64,000 nucleotides of DNA, taken from NCBI GenBank assembly GCA_963971285.1, contig OZ020246.1:22504455-22568454 (forward strand). Direction: 5' to 3'. Numbering within the stretch: the first letter of the stretch is position 1; each line of letters opens with the position of its first letter. The position numbers and the translations under genes were made by a program. The notes beneath the pieces were generated by a model, which had not been told where the DNA came from, ran no database searches, and saw nothing but the letters and a program-made list of their open reading frames with translations. This document shows positions 31,301 to 42,800 of the stretch, in pieces. Source of the stretch: Astropecten irregularis (taxonomy: Eukaryota > Echinodermata > Asteroidea > Paxillosida > Astropectinidae).

Positions 31301-33521
31301 TTCGAACCAGGGATCTCCTGAATACCGTACAAGTGCTCCTCCCAACTGAACTATCCAGCCCTATGTTGGCTAATAGTCAATTATCTATGTTCTTTTGTTA
31401 CTGCTATATACCCCATATCTGAATAAAACTGTATAGACTATAACCTCAAGTTAAAACAAATATTGATTTTGTTTGTTACAAAATGAAAGTGGACATTGCT
31501 CGTGTAATTTTTGATCATGAATTTATTGATCAGCAATAATATGGTTTTTTTTTTAAGATTCCTGTCAAGGAAATGATGATGACACAACACTTCAAGAAGA
31601 TGCTGCTGGGCAAATGGGTAGGAGAAACTATAATTAGGATTATTTTTCCTTTTATTTTTTTTTCCATAATGTTTTAATTGAAAAGAAAACAATATTGGAG
31701 TGGGATTCGAACCTGCAATTCCCGTAAGAGCTGGATAGCTCAGTTGGTAGAGCCTCAGTACGTTATTCTGGGGGTCGCAGGTTTGAATCCTGCTCCAGTC
31801 CATTGGAGTGGGACTGGAGTGGGATTCCAACCTGCGATCCCTGGAATACTGTACTGGTGCTGTACCAACTGAGTTGTCTAGCTAACGTTTGTTTGATGAT
31901 AGATTTAGATTGTAACATGTCAAGTTTTTTATTACAATTTCAATATTGCATTCTGTGCACAGGTTAATGGTGCAATAGTTACCAGTGTGGATCAGCATTT
32001 GTGCAGACCTCAAAAACCTGACTACAAACCATTGCATCTGTTAGAAAAAGAGGTAGGTGGTTCAAACTCCCATGATACATGTATGTTGTATTATTTACCT
32101 TAAATGAAAGGTAATTTCTCAGTAATTGCTTTAACCCTAACCCCTCTGCACCCTCCTCACAAAGAGCTGCTTACCACACATTTCCACAGTCTCCACAGGC
32201 TGACTGGATCATAAACCATGCATAACCACACCAACCACACTATAGTGTAAATATTGTGGTGTGCAGGATACCACACTACCACAGGAAAATCCATGTGTGT
32301 GTTTAACTGTCATTATATATGGTTGTTTAAAGGTTAATAACATGTACATATGCATGTCCTCATTTGTGACCATATCTGGCCATGTTAGACCATTGAGGGC
32401 AGCAGACGGTTTGAAAATGGCAATCACCACTAGTAATGCTTGTCAGTTAGTTCTCTGAATTTGTTAGCCCAATATTGTCGTTTATCTGAGAGTGTATGAT
32501 TGTTTTCATTGAGCCATTTTCTGTTTGTCTGCATTGTTATTTGACAGGGATTTGAGACAATGGATCCCTTCATACCGGTGTCCGTCAACAACTATTCCGA
32601 TAAGGAGTTTGAAAGCTGTTTAGAATTCTACAAAGAGAAGAGATGGCTACAGAGTGAATTAGGTGAGTTGATGTGAACTACATGTTCACTGACATTGGTC
32701 CTATAAAGTGCATATACTTTCACATGGCTAATATTGTTTAACCCATACCCATGTCCTAATAATAAAATTCTGTGTCAAAAAAAAAAGACAAATTCTAAAT
32801 TAACATTTTCAGATGGCAAGCTCTGACACTAATCTGCTAAGTAATGTAATATAATTTTTTCGCGAATATGTAGAATGCACAAGGATTTTGCATGAAATAT
32901 TAACAGTGAAAAGTTTGTGTCTTATAAATTTAACGTCTGTCACAAATTGGTTTTTAAGTCTACTTACATGTAAGCTTGACAGAAAATCAAGATCTTCAAT
33001 CATTACCATATTATATTACTCATTTACTTGTGATTGTGACTTGTTCTGTTATCGTACTACAACTGTTATCTTTCTCAGCAAACCTAACGTAAAAAATCTA
33101 GAAAACTTATTAATGGCACTTTTCTCTGCAAATTTAACGTCCGTCACAATGAAATTGCCCCTATATCCCGTTTCCCACAATGCCAGCTACATTCATGGCT
33201 TTGCTTGCCTATCTTAATTTCCTGTACTGTGCATTCAAAATTTACCAGTGATCAGTATGTGATGTGTCTTTGAATGCAGACAAGTCAGTGTCAGGGTTAA
33301 GTTGCAGTTTGGGGCATTTTGTAGCACTCTTTAACTTTGAGAATGCCGACTAATTGATCAATTTAGTATTACATTTGGCGGAGATGTAATTCAGATAATT
33401 TGTATATTTTTGTCTGTCTCTTCATTTGTGAATAGCTCTTGCCGAGGATGGGAAATCACAGCTGAGATTCCTCACCGAGAAAAACCCAGGAACTCTCCAG
33501 AGAGTATGTGCGCCACTTTGA
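25318..33521 (+). CDS. DAP3: Mitochondrial small-ribosomal-subunit protein mS29 / DAP3
   Basis: Twelve exons: 25318-25366, 26994-27031, 27496-27603, 28152-28253, 29025-29226, 29723-29856, 30568-30648, 30908-31069, 31558-31617, 31963-32052, 32548-32662 and 33436-33521 (TGA). They join in phase to 408 aa (human 398). mS29 is a GTP-binding subunit of the mitoribosome small subunit, also known for a role in cell death. The N-terminus (MAAPMKFLSCASL, then MGWQRNLPRLFRQCFRQLS) is Arg-rich and acid-poor, fitting a mitochondrial targeting peptide. The P-loop GCRGSGKT is at residues 137-144; VWSKRESTEKGQPL, DPFIPVSVNNY and the C-terminal NPGTLQRVCAPL match the family. The first exon is inferred from phase and from GTAAAA/AG sites and is less certain than the rest. 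Intron 6 uses a GC donor. Confidence 0.93.
25456..26528. mobile_element. Large inverted-repeat (fold-back) element
   Basis: Arms of about 345 and 400 bp (25456-25800 and 26128-26528) are inverted copies: the left starts CGGCGATTGTAAAGTTCGGG and the right ends CCCGAACTTTACAATCGCCG. The arms share CTTCTAGATTTAGAAGGCTAC and a long AT-rich stretch; the right arm has about 100 extra bases. A spacer of about 330 bp separates them. It lies in DAP3 intron 1. No protein and no clear target duplication are seen. Confidence 0.75.
27745..28113 (+). mobile_element. TTAA-type MITE, left end decayed
   Basis: The right end AAAGTATGATATTACCT is followed by TTAA (28114-28117). The body has the family words (TTCTGCCTGAAATGGTGTAT, TGAAATTTTCACAGATGAC). 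The left terminus is lost, and about 40 bp of other sequence replaces the central palindrome. It lies in DAP3 intron 3. Confidence 0.7.
28597..28800 (+). mobile_element. tRNA-derived SINE-like element, family A
   Basis: It starts GGATTTGATTCACCCCG, has TAGCTCGGTGGCCTAGCGG (box A) and GAGTTCAAATCC (box B), then the family tail GTCGGTGAAGGGCAAGCC and CCGACCAAAA. It lies in DAP3 intron 4. Confidence 0.7.
29300..29488 (-). mobile_element. TGTGGTA-rich repeat, DAP3 intron copy 1
   Basis: Many TGTGGTAATG words, with GGTGCAGAGGGTAAGG near the end, form the reverse complement of the start of the copies at 32133 and 33821 (CCTCTGCACC...TTACCACACA). Confidence 0.55.
29857..30567 (+). other. GC-AG intron of DAP3
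   Basis: Exon 6 ends CTGAAAGAG and the intron begins GCAAGT. No GT donor keeps the frame, and the conserved protein continues from FLKE to LVTSQSYVW. A strong match at the other donor positions (AG before, AAGT after) is usual for GC introns. Confidence 0.8.
29884..29975. mobile_element. Hairpin element (AGGAGGGCCTGA family)
   Basis: Arms GGAGTTAGGAGGGCCTGACG and its near-complement CATCAGGCCCTCCTAACTCC flank GATCTTCAATAAAGATC. The sequence after it (GATGGGCAGTTTGCAG) matches what follows the hairpins at 3275 and 63830. It lies 30 bp inside DAP3 intron 6. Confidence 0.65.
31274..31392 (-). mobile_element. tRNA-derived element, family B, with inverted ends
   Basis: The ends GAACAAAAAACATTGAC and GTCAATTATCTATGTTC are an imperfect inverted pair. 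The core, in reverse, has GATTCGAACCAGGGATCTCC and CCCAACTGAACTATCCAGCCC. It lies in DAP3 intron 8. Confidence 0.65.
31685..31885. mobile_element. Compound of three tRNA-like family B pieces
   Basis: A reverse fragment (31696-31722) is followed by a forward copy with GGATAGCTCAGTTGGTAGAG and GCAGGTTTGAATCCTGCTCC (31732-31797), and then a reverse copy (31800-31882). The forward piece looks tRNA-like, but its anticodon stem does not pair, so it is not a working tRNA. It lies in DAP3 intron 9. Confidence 0.65.
32133..32290 (+). mobile_element. TGTGGTA-rich repeat, DAP3 intron copy 2
   Basis: It shares CCTCTGCACC, AGAGCTGCTTACCACACA, GTCTCCACAGG, GGATCATAAACCATGCAT and GCAGGATACCACAC, in this order, with 33821-34022. 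It lies in DAP3 intron 10. Confidence 0.65.
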
Positions 33522-33551
33522 CGGGTTTTTGTGGACGTGGACTCATTGGAC

Positions 33552-33752
33552 TGGTAGTTTGTGGAACGCAACTATAATGAACACTGCTATACTGAACATT
33601 TGGCTATACCGAACATCATCCTTAGCTCCCAATTTTAGTGTACAATGCATTGGCATGCTGAACATCATTCACTATAACGAATGACCATTATAACAAACAA
33701 TCTGTGTGCATCCCGGCGTCTGTGCATCATTGTTATAATGGTGTTCCACTGT
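33552..33752. mobile_element. Possible MITE after the DAP3 stop
   Basis: The left part GTGGAACGCAACTATAATGA and the right part TTATAATGGTGTTCCAC form an imperfect inverted pair, with further GAACAT and ATAACGAA words inside. It begins about 30 bp after the stop codon, so it may supply DAP3 3' UTR sequence. Confidence 0.45.
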
Positions 33753-33820
33753 ATATGCATGTTTTATGTACCATATTTTGCAGCCAGTCAAGAATTGAAA
33801 ACTGAATGTGTATTATGGCA

Positions 33821-34022
33821 TTAACCTTATTCCTCTGCACCTACCCCACAAGACAAGAGCTGCTTACCACACAATACAACAGTCTCCACAGGGGAACTGG
33901 ATCATAAACCATGCATTACTGTGGTGCACTGTATTGTGGAATGCAGGATACCACACTTGTGTGGTAAATGTGTGGTAAACTGTGTGGGTTACATGCAAGT
34001 TGGTCATTTGGTAAGGGTTAAT
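33821..34022 (+). mobile_element. TGTGGTA-rich repeat, copy 3
   Basis: The ends ATTAACCTTATTCC and GGTAAGGGTTAAT are roughly inverted, suggesting a MITE. The body matches 32133-32290. Confidence 0.6.
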
Positions 34023-35810
34023 GTATGATTCTATTAAAACTAGGCCATAATGTACATCATGCAAACTCTGCACTGTGGTTTTGGCATTATCGCAATATCA
34101 CTGCAATATCACACTGACTACAATGTCCTTACAATTTGTGCACAATGAATCCCTGCCTTTGATTGAGTGGATACTGATCATGGGATAGTTTGGTGACCTA
34201 ACATACATGTACTTACTTTGATCATGGAATAATGCCCATTGCACTGTTGGACTACTGCCAGCAGTGTGATTAAAGTATCTGTTGGAAATATGTGCAAACG
34301 TGCATAATTTTAATAAGGATACAACGCCTTAATTTCCATTTTGATACCGTTTTTCTTTTTTGAAGCACTTGTTAACACTAGATGCATTCAAGGACTGCTC
34401 TTTTGTTTTTAGCAATAAGACCTAAAGTTTCTCAATGTTGTTTTGAAGGCCTGAATTATAAAAAAGGATTTGATTTCTTTTAGAGTCGTAGGAAAACAAT
34501 TATTCTTGAAAACTGGTCTAAAAGTTCTTTGAGTTAATAAATATCGCTACCTTAACGATTTGACATTTATTTCTCCGTCTGTTAGCTTTGTTTGCATGTT
34601 TGTTCATTTGTATCAGCTCATGTTCTTTTCCTACTTTTTTTTTATTATTTGTGTTTTAAAACTCTTATGAGGGCTAGGGTTGTCTCAGAACATATTTCTG
34701 ATACATTTGGTCCCAAAACTATGGTTTTATTCAAATTCTGGCTCACTAGTTGAAAACCAGATCCGTTGGGTCTGTGGCCTAGACATAAATTCCCTTCATC
34801 GAGATACAAGATGCAGAGAATGATGTTGAGAGCACTCTCAACATAGCTGCTGGTACTTTCAGAATCACACTTCTTCAAAGTGAGGGATTTTGCACGGGTG
34901 GGAAAGAATGACCATAATTTGTGCACAACTCTATGGAACCAACAGGGGGCGTTTTGAGCAAAAACCCTGTAAAACTCACTTTTCAGATATGCTACCAAGT
35001 TTGCCACACCTGAGATTGAAGTTCATCATGACTTGTATCCAATAAGTTAACTCTTGGATGATATTATCCTTTTTCCGTCATGGTCATCAGTGGAATTCTT
35101 TCCCACGGCTGATGTACCTGAACAAATTATCATCCACCGCTATTTGCCATACATGCGTGCTCATACAGAACACTAGCAGGTGGTGGTGCACCTGAACATA
35201 ACTATGTTGTCAGACCCAAACATTCAACAAGAAAATAATTTCACTTCAAACTGCTAAACAGCACATAACACTAGTCTAGAGGCATAGACCTATTTACCTC
35301 CCATGACATAAAGCGACATGCCAGACTCGTACATCAAAGTTAGGACAGAACTGGGTTCAATTCTGTCATTACTTCTGAGCTGACAAGTGTCATAACTTAT
35401 GAGAACAGATTTACCATTATGGATGAATGATTCCATCTCCAACACATTTGTGTTGTCCTATTGTACAAGTAAAGAAGGGCATGTGTAAACACATTTGAAA
35501 AGTACCGGCGCCATGCAACATTTGTCCAACTCAAATTCATCATGTCATACGAGTTTACACTGAAGAGAATGTTACCCTTGAACATCTGGAATGATATGTT
35601 TTAATGACAAGAAATATGACAGTACTCTAAGATAAACTTCAGGCCTGTAGAAAATGTAGACCTATATTTATATTACTTGTTCCGGCAAGTACTGAAGTAG
35701 GCCTATGATTTTGTCATTTTTTTACAATGTGAATGCCAGTATGTTTATAAAATGCACTGCTGAGTGCTGGACTGTACAGTGACAAGTGAAAATACATATG
35801 AAAAACTCAC

Positions 35811-35992
35811 CGTGGGTTGCATTTTCGGTCAGGAAACAGTAGGCCTACAGTCTCAACTCTCAAATATTCCAGCGAACTTCTGCCATGCCCACACGTCTGA
35901 GTGGTACACAAGCAACGTTTGAAGTCTTGTTGATATTCGCGCTCGCACGTGTTGGTTATACTGCCACCAACGACGAACCGCGGGGTATGCAT
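35811..35992 (-). CDS. Possible 5' exon of an unknown gene
   Basis: Reading leftwards, an ATG at 35992 opens 60 codons (MHTPRFVVGGSITNTC at the start) that end at a good donor, CCACG followed by GTGAGT. The stretch is Cys/Arg-rich and matches nothing I recognise. No second exon is convincing to the left. It could be a non-coding first exon or chance. Confidence 0.2.
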
Positions 35993-36754
35993 AGACTGGT
36001 CCGCAGTCCCTATATTATTTTAGTTATTTTACTGTAATAAAACGAGCCTTATTGATCAGCTATCTACGGAGCTCCACAGGTGCCATTCCACTTATCCATA
36101 TAACCACATAATAATTTTATCTAACCACGTCGACTTATTAAGCCCTAAAAGTAATCTTATTGAGATAATTATTGAGACAAGACGAAGTTTTATTACTCAA
36201 AAAGTTGACTTGGCGAGATAAAATTTAGATTTAACCTTTGCCATATCCAGCCTGGCTATGAACGTACAACTTTATCAAAGCGAATCAACATAATATAGGT
36301 CTATCTCTCATTTTAAAGATATAGATGCTTGGATCCTTGTGCAGCTAGCCTCTGATATGATCACCTTTAATTTATTTCAATTTAATTAATTCCTGTAATT
36401 CCTTCACGTCGGTGAAGGGCAAGCCTAATTTGCATATTATCTATACCTCCCGACGAAAAATCATTCATATTCAATTTCTGTTTCACTACAAAAACAAATG
36501 GAATTTTAATCTCTGCCAATCCTGTCAGGAGATCGCTCACAGACGTATAAAGATAGAAAGCCCATATTCCCATACATACGATTTACAATAAAACAAACCG
36601 TAAAATATTATTATCACCATAAATATTCGTTCTCGGGCGCGACAGTAGAAGGATCCGGAGTTTGCATAATAAAAATTATTTCATGCAAATACGACCGCAT
36701 GGGCATTAATTGGCCATCCCATAGACAGAAGAGAATAAAAAAAAGGTTCATATG

Positions 36755-36912
36755 CAAATTGGGCTTGTCCTTCACTGACGTAGATGAGTGCTGAATACTC
36801 AGTGCTTGTTTAGTGCACAATGAACTAAATAATCATACGCTAGCTCATCTGGGATTCGAACCCACGACCTCCTGCTATTACTAGAACATGCCTTACCGCT
36901 AGGTTATTAAAT
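36755..36912 (-). mobile_element. tRNA-derived SINE-like element, family A, reverse
   Basis: In reverse: GGGCTTGTCCTTCACTGACG (tail side), then CAGTGCTTG, GGGATTCGAACCCACGACC (box B complement) and CCTTACCGCTAGG. The same family's tail in forward orientation is at 36400-36470. ATGCAAAT is present at the tail. Confidence 0.6.
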
Positions 36913-37035
36913 CTAATGTTACAAATATTATCTCTCAAGCCGGGTTATCTCTCACAACCCACGCCCCGCACGTTTCAGTTATTATTCGGCCATGTCTGAA
37001 AATATTTCCTAGTTCAATCTTCTTCTGACCTTTAA

Positions 37036-37397
37036 AGGTAATATCATACTTTGGTTTTTATCAAAGAAATACAGATTTATGGGCACAAATATCAAGACAG
37101 ATACAGTAACAGTCATCTGTGAAAATTTCACTCCCATACGGTGCCCAATTTTTGAGAAAAAAGTGAAAAACGGCCTCTGTATTCAAGTCTTTTCTCTTTT
37201 ATTTTTTATCTTTAAAAGATAAAAAAAAAATGATGTTAGTCACTGGTTTTAATCTTTTCTGGATAAAAAAGCATTTCAGGAAGAAACGTTTTAACGGTAT
37301 GTTTCTACCATCACCATGATACCCTGTATTGTAGGTACATCTGTGAATATTTCTGTTTCGGTATGCTACCAAAGTATGATATATACATGTACTACCT
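37036..37397 (-). mobile_element. TTAA-type MITE, full length (362 bp)
   Basis: TTAA (37032-37035) precedes AGGTAATATCATACTTTGGT, and the far end TACTACCT precedes TTAA (37398-37401). An ACATGT insertion sits near the right terminus, and the central palindrome is slightly changed. Confidence 0.83.
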
Positions 37398-38529
37398 TTA
37401 AAGAAACTAGTATAGAAAATTTAACTGGTTAAGAAACATTATTGACATTTTACAGTGCACATCGAACCCCTTGAAACAGTGGGCTGTCTATACACAGGGC
37501 GAGACTTTGCGTCTTATAAGACGTCAACAAAAATCCGAAATTATGTCAATTGGAGTATGCAACTGCTTCTCATGTGATTTGTACTTAGCATAAAACTGTG
37601 GTAAGCATAATTTTTTTACCATTGAAGTCTCTCGATGTGCTGTAAAAGAGGGTTCCTGTTCACTCTACTAGTGACATGCGGCTCTTAGATGTCCTTTAAA
37701 CTTCATGTTAAGTTGACAGATTCATTTTCTGGGATAGAAAAACAATATATTTAAAACGAAAGTGTTACAATCCATTTTCTTTCACAAACGCGTGAATAGC
37801 AAGCGGACCAAACTGTATTAACATTACTAAGGTATTGCGCTTGTTCGCATTACAGTATTGAAATTATTCCCAAAGGTGTTTTCGCAATCTCATAAAAATA
37901 AACCTGGCACTGTTGGGCATCCGTAGACGATTCAGCATACAAAAAATTTCTGGTATAACTAGAAACGCATCACTGCATTATGTTTGTACCTCGTGCCCAG
38001 GTAAATAATGGAATTAAGGGTTGAGTTCCCCGTTGTAACCCCGAAGCCTGTTGACTATTGTATACACGTCTGGTATACGTACTATAGGCATAATAATCAG
38101 CGAAATGGGTAGTGATTTCACATAATGTGCATTGGATCATTCTGGAAGTGTACTTTATGAGTGAAGTACTCCTGGTTGATTGCTGGTTTTAATACACGCC
38201 GTGGCTCAGTAAACCCATGGTAGACCTTTGCCTGTAGTTTACCGCCCTGATTGTTTTCTCCACGTGGAGTCTGTCCAGGTACAGGTAAGTATACACGGTA
38301 GATATACGATGAGCAAGTGGCTTGTTTCTAACGGTTCAATTTTAGGCTGAAAAACTTGGATGATCGAGATGTCATCCGTCAGTTCTCAGTGCAGATTTCC
38401 TGTGTTTGGATCACGTACCGTGGCCATGCATAATGGTGTAGTTTACCTTGATGGCCATGGTCATCGTTACGGCTAGGACTGTCAGCATATTGGGAGGATG
38501 CATGGGCCGCCTTACGACATTCTCAATCT

Positions 38530-38668
38530 GGGGTTCCTGAAGTTTAGTACACTCAGGCTAGGTTTAGTACACTCAGGTTAGCTGGTACCCAGCTTCTACT
38601 TACCTAGAATTTAGGTGAGTAGAAGCTGGGTACCAGCTAACCTGTGTGTACTAAACTTCATGAACCCC
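38530..38668. mobile_element. Hairpin MITE, 139 bp
   Basis: The ends GGGGTTCCTGAAGTTTAGTA and TACTAAACTTCATGAACCCC are inverted; inside, AGCTGGTACCCAGCTTCTAC pairs with GTAGAAGCTGGGTACCAGCT. The left arm carries a local duplication of GTTTAGTACACTCAGG that the right arm lacks. Confidence 0.75.
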
Positions 38669-39633
38669 CTTAATCTTGTCGCGAGATGACAAAAATAATT
38701 TAAGTCATAAAAACTAAGTTATAATCACGCATATGCATCGTTGGACTTTTCCCCAACATACTGTACATAATAAGCCCCATTCACAAGCCCTATTATGTAT
38801 TTGGGCGTACGTGTACACGTACGTACGCAGTAATATTGGCAAATACAACATAGTATTGAATCAACATATGGTGAGCTGAACTTGAATTGTTGTGAACATA
38901 AACAGTTCGACCTTGGGTTGACAGCATTGTTGAAAACTGCGAACCGGAAAACGTCAGGATCAATAATAAAACAGTATACAAACAAGCCCGGCTTCAGTTG
39001 AAAAAGTAAGATTCCAGCGTCACTGAGAGAGCCACCATGACAGTGAGTAGTACGACTCGGACAAAAGAGAAGAGTAATTCTTTGGTCAAATTTGTAAACC
39101 AATGATGTATGTATATTGTGTATTTTTCTTTTCACAACATATAGGCTTATATATAGGACAAGACAGGTACTTAGTTTGTCCACAAAAGTCTACAAAATGA
39201 GCTAATTGGAATAGATTTTTTTTTTTTTTGTGTATAGAAAATTAGACGGAATACTGATTTGAACACGAGCGGCACACAATAGTTAGATTTCATGCCGGCC
39301 TATGCAATTGTATGAATAATTACTGCTATAGGTCTGTCCAATTAAAGTTGTACATATTAAGGTTATCGACCATGTGCCTTCTGTGGAAAACGAGTTATTC
39401 AGGATTGGCCTTGTGCTGAATGGTATGCAGAATAAGTTGGTGTGTGCGTGTGTGCGTAAAGGGTGACTACGATGCTTCCTTTGTGCCAAATCACTTACCT
39501 ACATTATAAATTTTGGCCTCACTAGAGAGATTCGTGCAGGGCGGAGTGTCGTGGCTTACAAACATAAAGGTAAACTTTATATCTCTCAAATCTAAAGGAC
39601 TATAGTTATACCCCGATAGTCCCCTACGGTGAT

Positions 39634-39658
39634 GGGGGGGGGGGGGGGGGGGGGGGGG
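39634..39658 (+). repeat. 25-base G run
   Basis: Twenty-five consecutive G lie about 165 bp upstream of the SLC46-like start codon. Such a tract can form G-quadruplex structures and is prone to length change and sequencing error. Confidence 0.9.
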
Positions 39659-39704
39659 TTGGCTCTGGCAGAGTTTGATGTAATACGGATTTTGAATGAC
39701 CTAA

Positions 39705-39822
39705 GTCGTCACGTGAACTGTTGATGTTTCGCGCCATTATACGCCGTTCGAGTTCTCGTAAAAAGTGTTTTTATTATGACCTTAATATTCTTGTCACGTT
39801 CCAGGACTGTCTTTGCCGTTGA
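39705..39822 (+). promoter_or_regulatory. Probable promoter / 5' UTR of the SLC46-like gene
   Basis: A CACGTG E-box (39711) and TTTCGCGCC (39728, an E2F-like site) precede the start by about 100 bp. A possible splice acceptor TTCCAG at 39799-39804 suggests that a 5' UTR exon could lie further left. There is no clear TATA box. Confidence 0.35.
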
Positions 39823-42800
39823 ATGATGTCTGCACCATCTGAGAACAGACCACTTATCAAAGATGAACACGCCACAAAAACCCGGTCCATTTGGGTTTCT
39901 ATGGCTGCGTTCTTGGTCTTTCAAGTACTCATCTTAACTCCGGGAGAAATTACGATGGCCACGCTTGCTGTCCAGTTTGTTCGCACGGAATTTGCCCGAG
40001 AGAGAAACTTCACCATCCCCGTGGGCGTTAATGGATGTGTCGTGGTCAACGGCAGTTCCGAATCTACGCTGACCGACATCCAGTCAGAGACTGCCTTGTT
40101 TTCTACCTACCAGAGCTTCCTGACCGATTTCCTCCCGGTCCTGACGGGTCTACCCTTGATCGCCGTCTCTGATTATACTGGGCGGCGACCGATTTTCATC
40201 CTGAGATGCCTTGGTACGTTGGCATTGTGTGCTGGGTTCCTCGTGGTATCATTCTTCGATGTGTCAGTGTATATCTCTCTCATAGGCTGTGCAGTATTCG
40301 GCTTGACTGGTGGATTTGTGCTGATACATGCGTTCAGTATGCTGTATGTCACGGATTTGGTAACGCGGGACCAACGGGCAGTGGCCTTATCGGCCGTGTA
40401 CGGCGGCCAGTACGCTGTCATATACCTTGCCCCGTTGTTTTTCAACTTTGTGCTGGAATCAGTTTCATACTCCTTCCAAGTTATCTTCGTCATAATGACG
40501 GGATTCGCTGCGATGGCATTGTTGTGGATGATGCCCAGCGGCCTGGTGCGGGAATCGGTGCAAACGAGACCCATAGTCCGCGGGCTGGCTTCGGATCTGG
40601 TCAGGGGTATTCGGGACATGTTTGTGAATGCAACAGACGACCGGCGATGGAGGATCGTTGTTCTCCTAGCGTGCTATGCCATAGTGGCCCTCAACATGCA
40701 CGGATTCCAGAACACGGTGGATCTCTATGGTCTAGGATATCCCTTCTGTTGGACCCCGTATCTTGTGGGTATCTTCTCATTAGTGTACGGAGTACCTAAT
40801 GCAATATGTAAGTACAAGTCTGATATCGCCATTTTGTTACTTGGCTCTCTCAATATTATTTTAGCCTACGGGAAAGTTGTGCCAAGCCAATAACTCTGCA
40901 TGCTTACCACAAAAAGAGGCGTTATGATAACCAACCCAGCTTGTGACTGCGTCCCATGTGACATTATTTTGCTTAGCATGGGAATTTCATTTTACAATAT
41001 TCTCGGCTCATTGAAAGGTGAGCAAAGAAAAACATGATCCCTGGGATATATAGCAGTATGTGTGTGGTTTCATAGCTTTTGACTGCCAAACGAACAAAGA
41101 TAATTGACTATTAGGGATACCACCAACGTAGGGCTGGATAGCTCAGTTGGTGGAGCGCCTGTACGATATTCAGAAGGTCGCCGGTTCGAATTCCGCTCCG
41201 GTAAATTGTTCTTTGTTCACCTTTTAATGACTTTAATAGAGTTCAGTCAGTTTCCCTTGTGGTTATCTGATGATAATATTCCCAGCTGTTATACGCAGGG
41301 GCAAATTTCCTAGCGCTCCTTCAACGCACACGCCTGCCGCGCTTAGAAAAGTTTCATTTCGTTTAAATCAAATGATTACTAACCAAAAACTGCGTGTATC
41401 GTATTTGCATTGCGACTGGTTCCCATTCGATTTGTTCTCAGCATGGAATTCTGTTAAATGAAATTTCCCGCCATACGGCGTTGTGAACCTTGGCTGCCAA
41501 TCGGGGCTGTCAAACTAACGTGCAACACGTATGTATTGACCTACCGTAGGAGGCATTGTCAATTCGCCACATAATCCATGCCACTGCATATTATAGGTCA
41601 TCAGACTTCAGAAGTACTGGTACCAGTGAGGGTACTTTTGTGATGTTGCACAATTATACTTTTTTTAATGAGTAGATGAAACATTCCCTACTTTTTGTTC
41701 TCCACTCACTTCAGGAATCCGCATCCACTAGCAAACCTAACTTCGTTTGCTTTCCACCAGTAGGCCTAATTGGTACATATATTTTGGCCATGACAATAAC
41801 TGATTACGGCTTGTTTGCTATAATGAATAATTCTCCTTGTAATATGTAGTGTCACCTGTCATTGTGTGGTTTCTGGAACTCTTCGTCACCAACTACTGGG
41901 TCATCTACCTGAGCATCCTATCTGGAATGGCGCAGTTCTTCGCGACAGCCGTGGCCAACTCAAATGGGGTCTTGATCTACGGAGGTAAATAGAAGACATA
42001 ACAATACAAATATACATGTACGGTTATCAAAGACACTGCTGGTCGTCGCATGTTAATTGCTATACGTGTGGTGTGAAATATCTATCATTTAATGAGACTA
42101 TTGTGTCTTCTATCTTAAGCTTCCTTCCTAGGGATCTTCTTTGGTATTTCCCAGCCGGTGTATATAGCGCTGATCACCAACCTTGTTGCCACAAAAAGCC
42201 ATGGTAAGTGCTGCCACGTGGTCACTAATCTGTTGCATAACGCCATGCATATTGGCCGTCAGGTAATTTCGCGGGTTCCCGGCGTTTATCTAAGTTTGAC
42301 TTTGTCAATTCCCGACATATTTCGGTGCTATGTCCTCGCTGCTGTATTTTTGTCGCTATGAAAATGCGCCAAAACTGTCATGACTCACAATGCCAAGCGT
42401 AAATTGCAAGAAACTATTATGCACCTTGTACTTATTGATGACCAGTAACATATCTGCCACGACTGGTAATTTCACGTGGAAACAATGCGAACAAATTATT
42501 TGTAGTTGTACTTAATTAAAAGATATAAGCATTATGGCAATCGGTACATCCTGGAAAGTTATTTTATATGAAACGTTGTGACTTTCGCGGAACTTATAAA
42601 TGTACCAACATTTTGAAAACATGGAACAAATGAGGGCAAAGGACACAATTTTGAGTATATCGGTACAGTGAGTAATGGATGTCCAATAGAATAATGTGAT
42701 TGTTTTCCCTTGTCAGGGGCCGTGTATGCTGTGTACACCCTTGTCTATGCGGTAACCGGTGCTGCTTCTTTGGTCATCCAAAGCTACGCCTACTCGGTTG

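Larger units (their letters stand above)
33522..39822. other. Intergenic region between DAP3 and the SLC46-like gene
   Basis: It holds the DAP3 3' flank, repeats (33552, 33821, family A SINE pieces at 36400-36470 and 36755-36912, a TTAA MITE at 37036, a hairpin at 38530) and a 25-base G run at 39634. Open stretches near 34645-35007 and 38725-39183 on the minus strand have no recognisable domain. A possible minus-strand exon lies at 35811-35992. Confidence 0.6.

Noticed and set aside
31732..31803. A possible functional tRNA gene in DAP3 intron 9
   Set aside because: D-arm and T-arm words are present, but the anticodon stem does not pair and the acceptor stem is incomplete; it is part of a tRNA-derived repeat.
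40206..40799. A 197-codon frame in another phase of the SLC46-like first exon
   Set aside because: The main frame has clear membrane segments and the SDYTGRRP signature; the other frame is a shadow.
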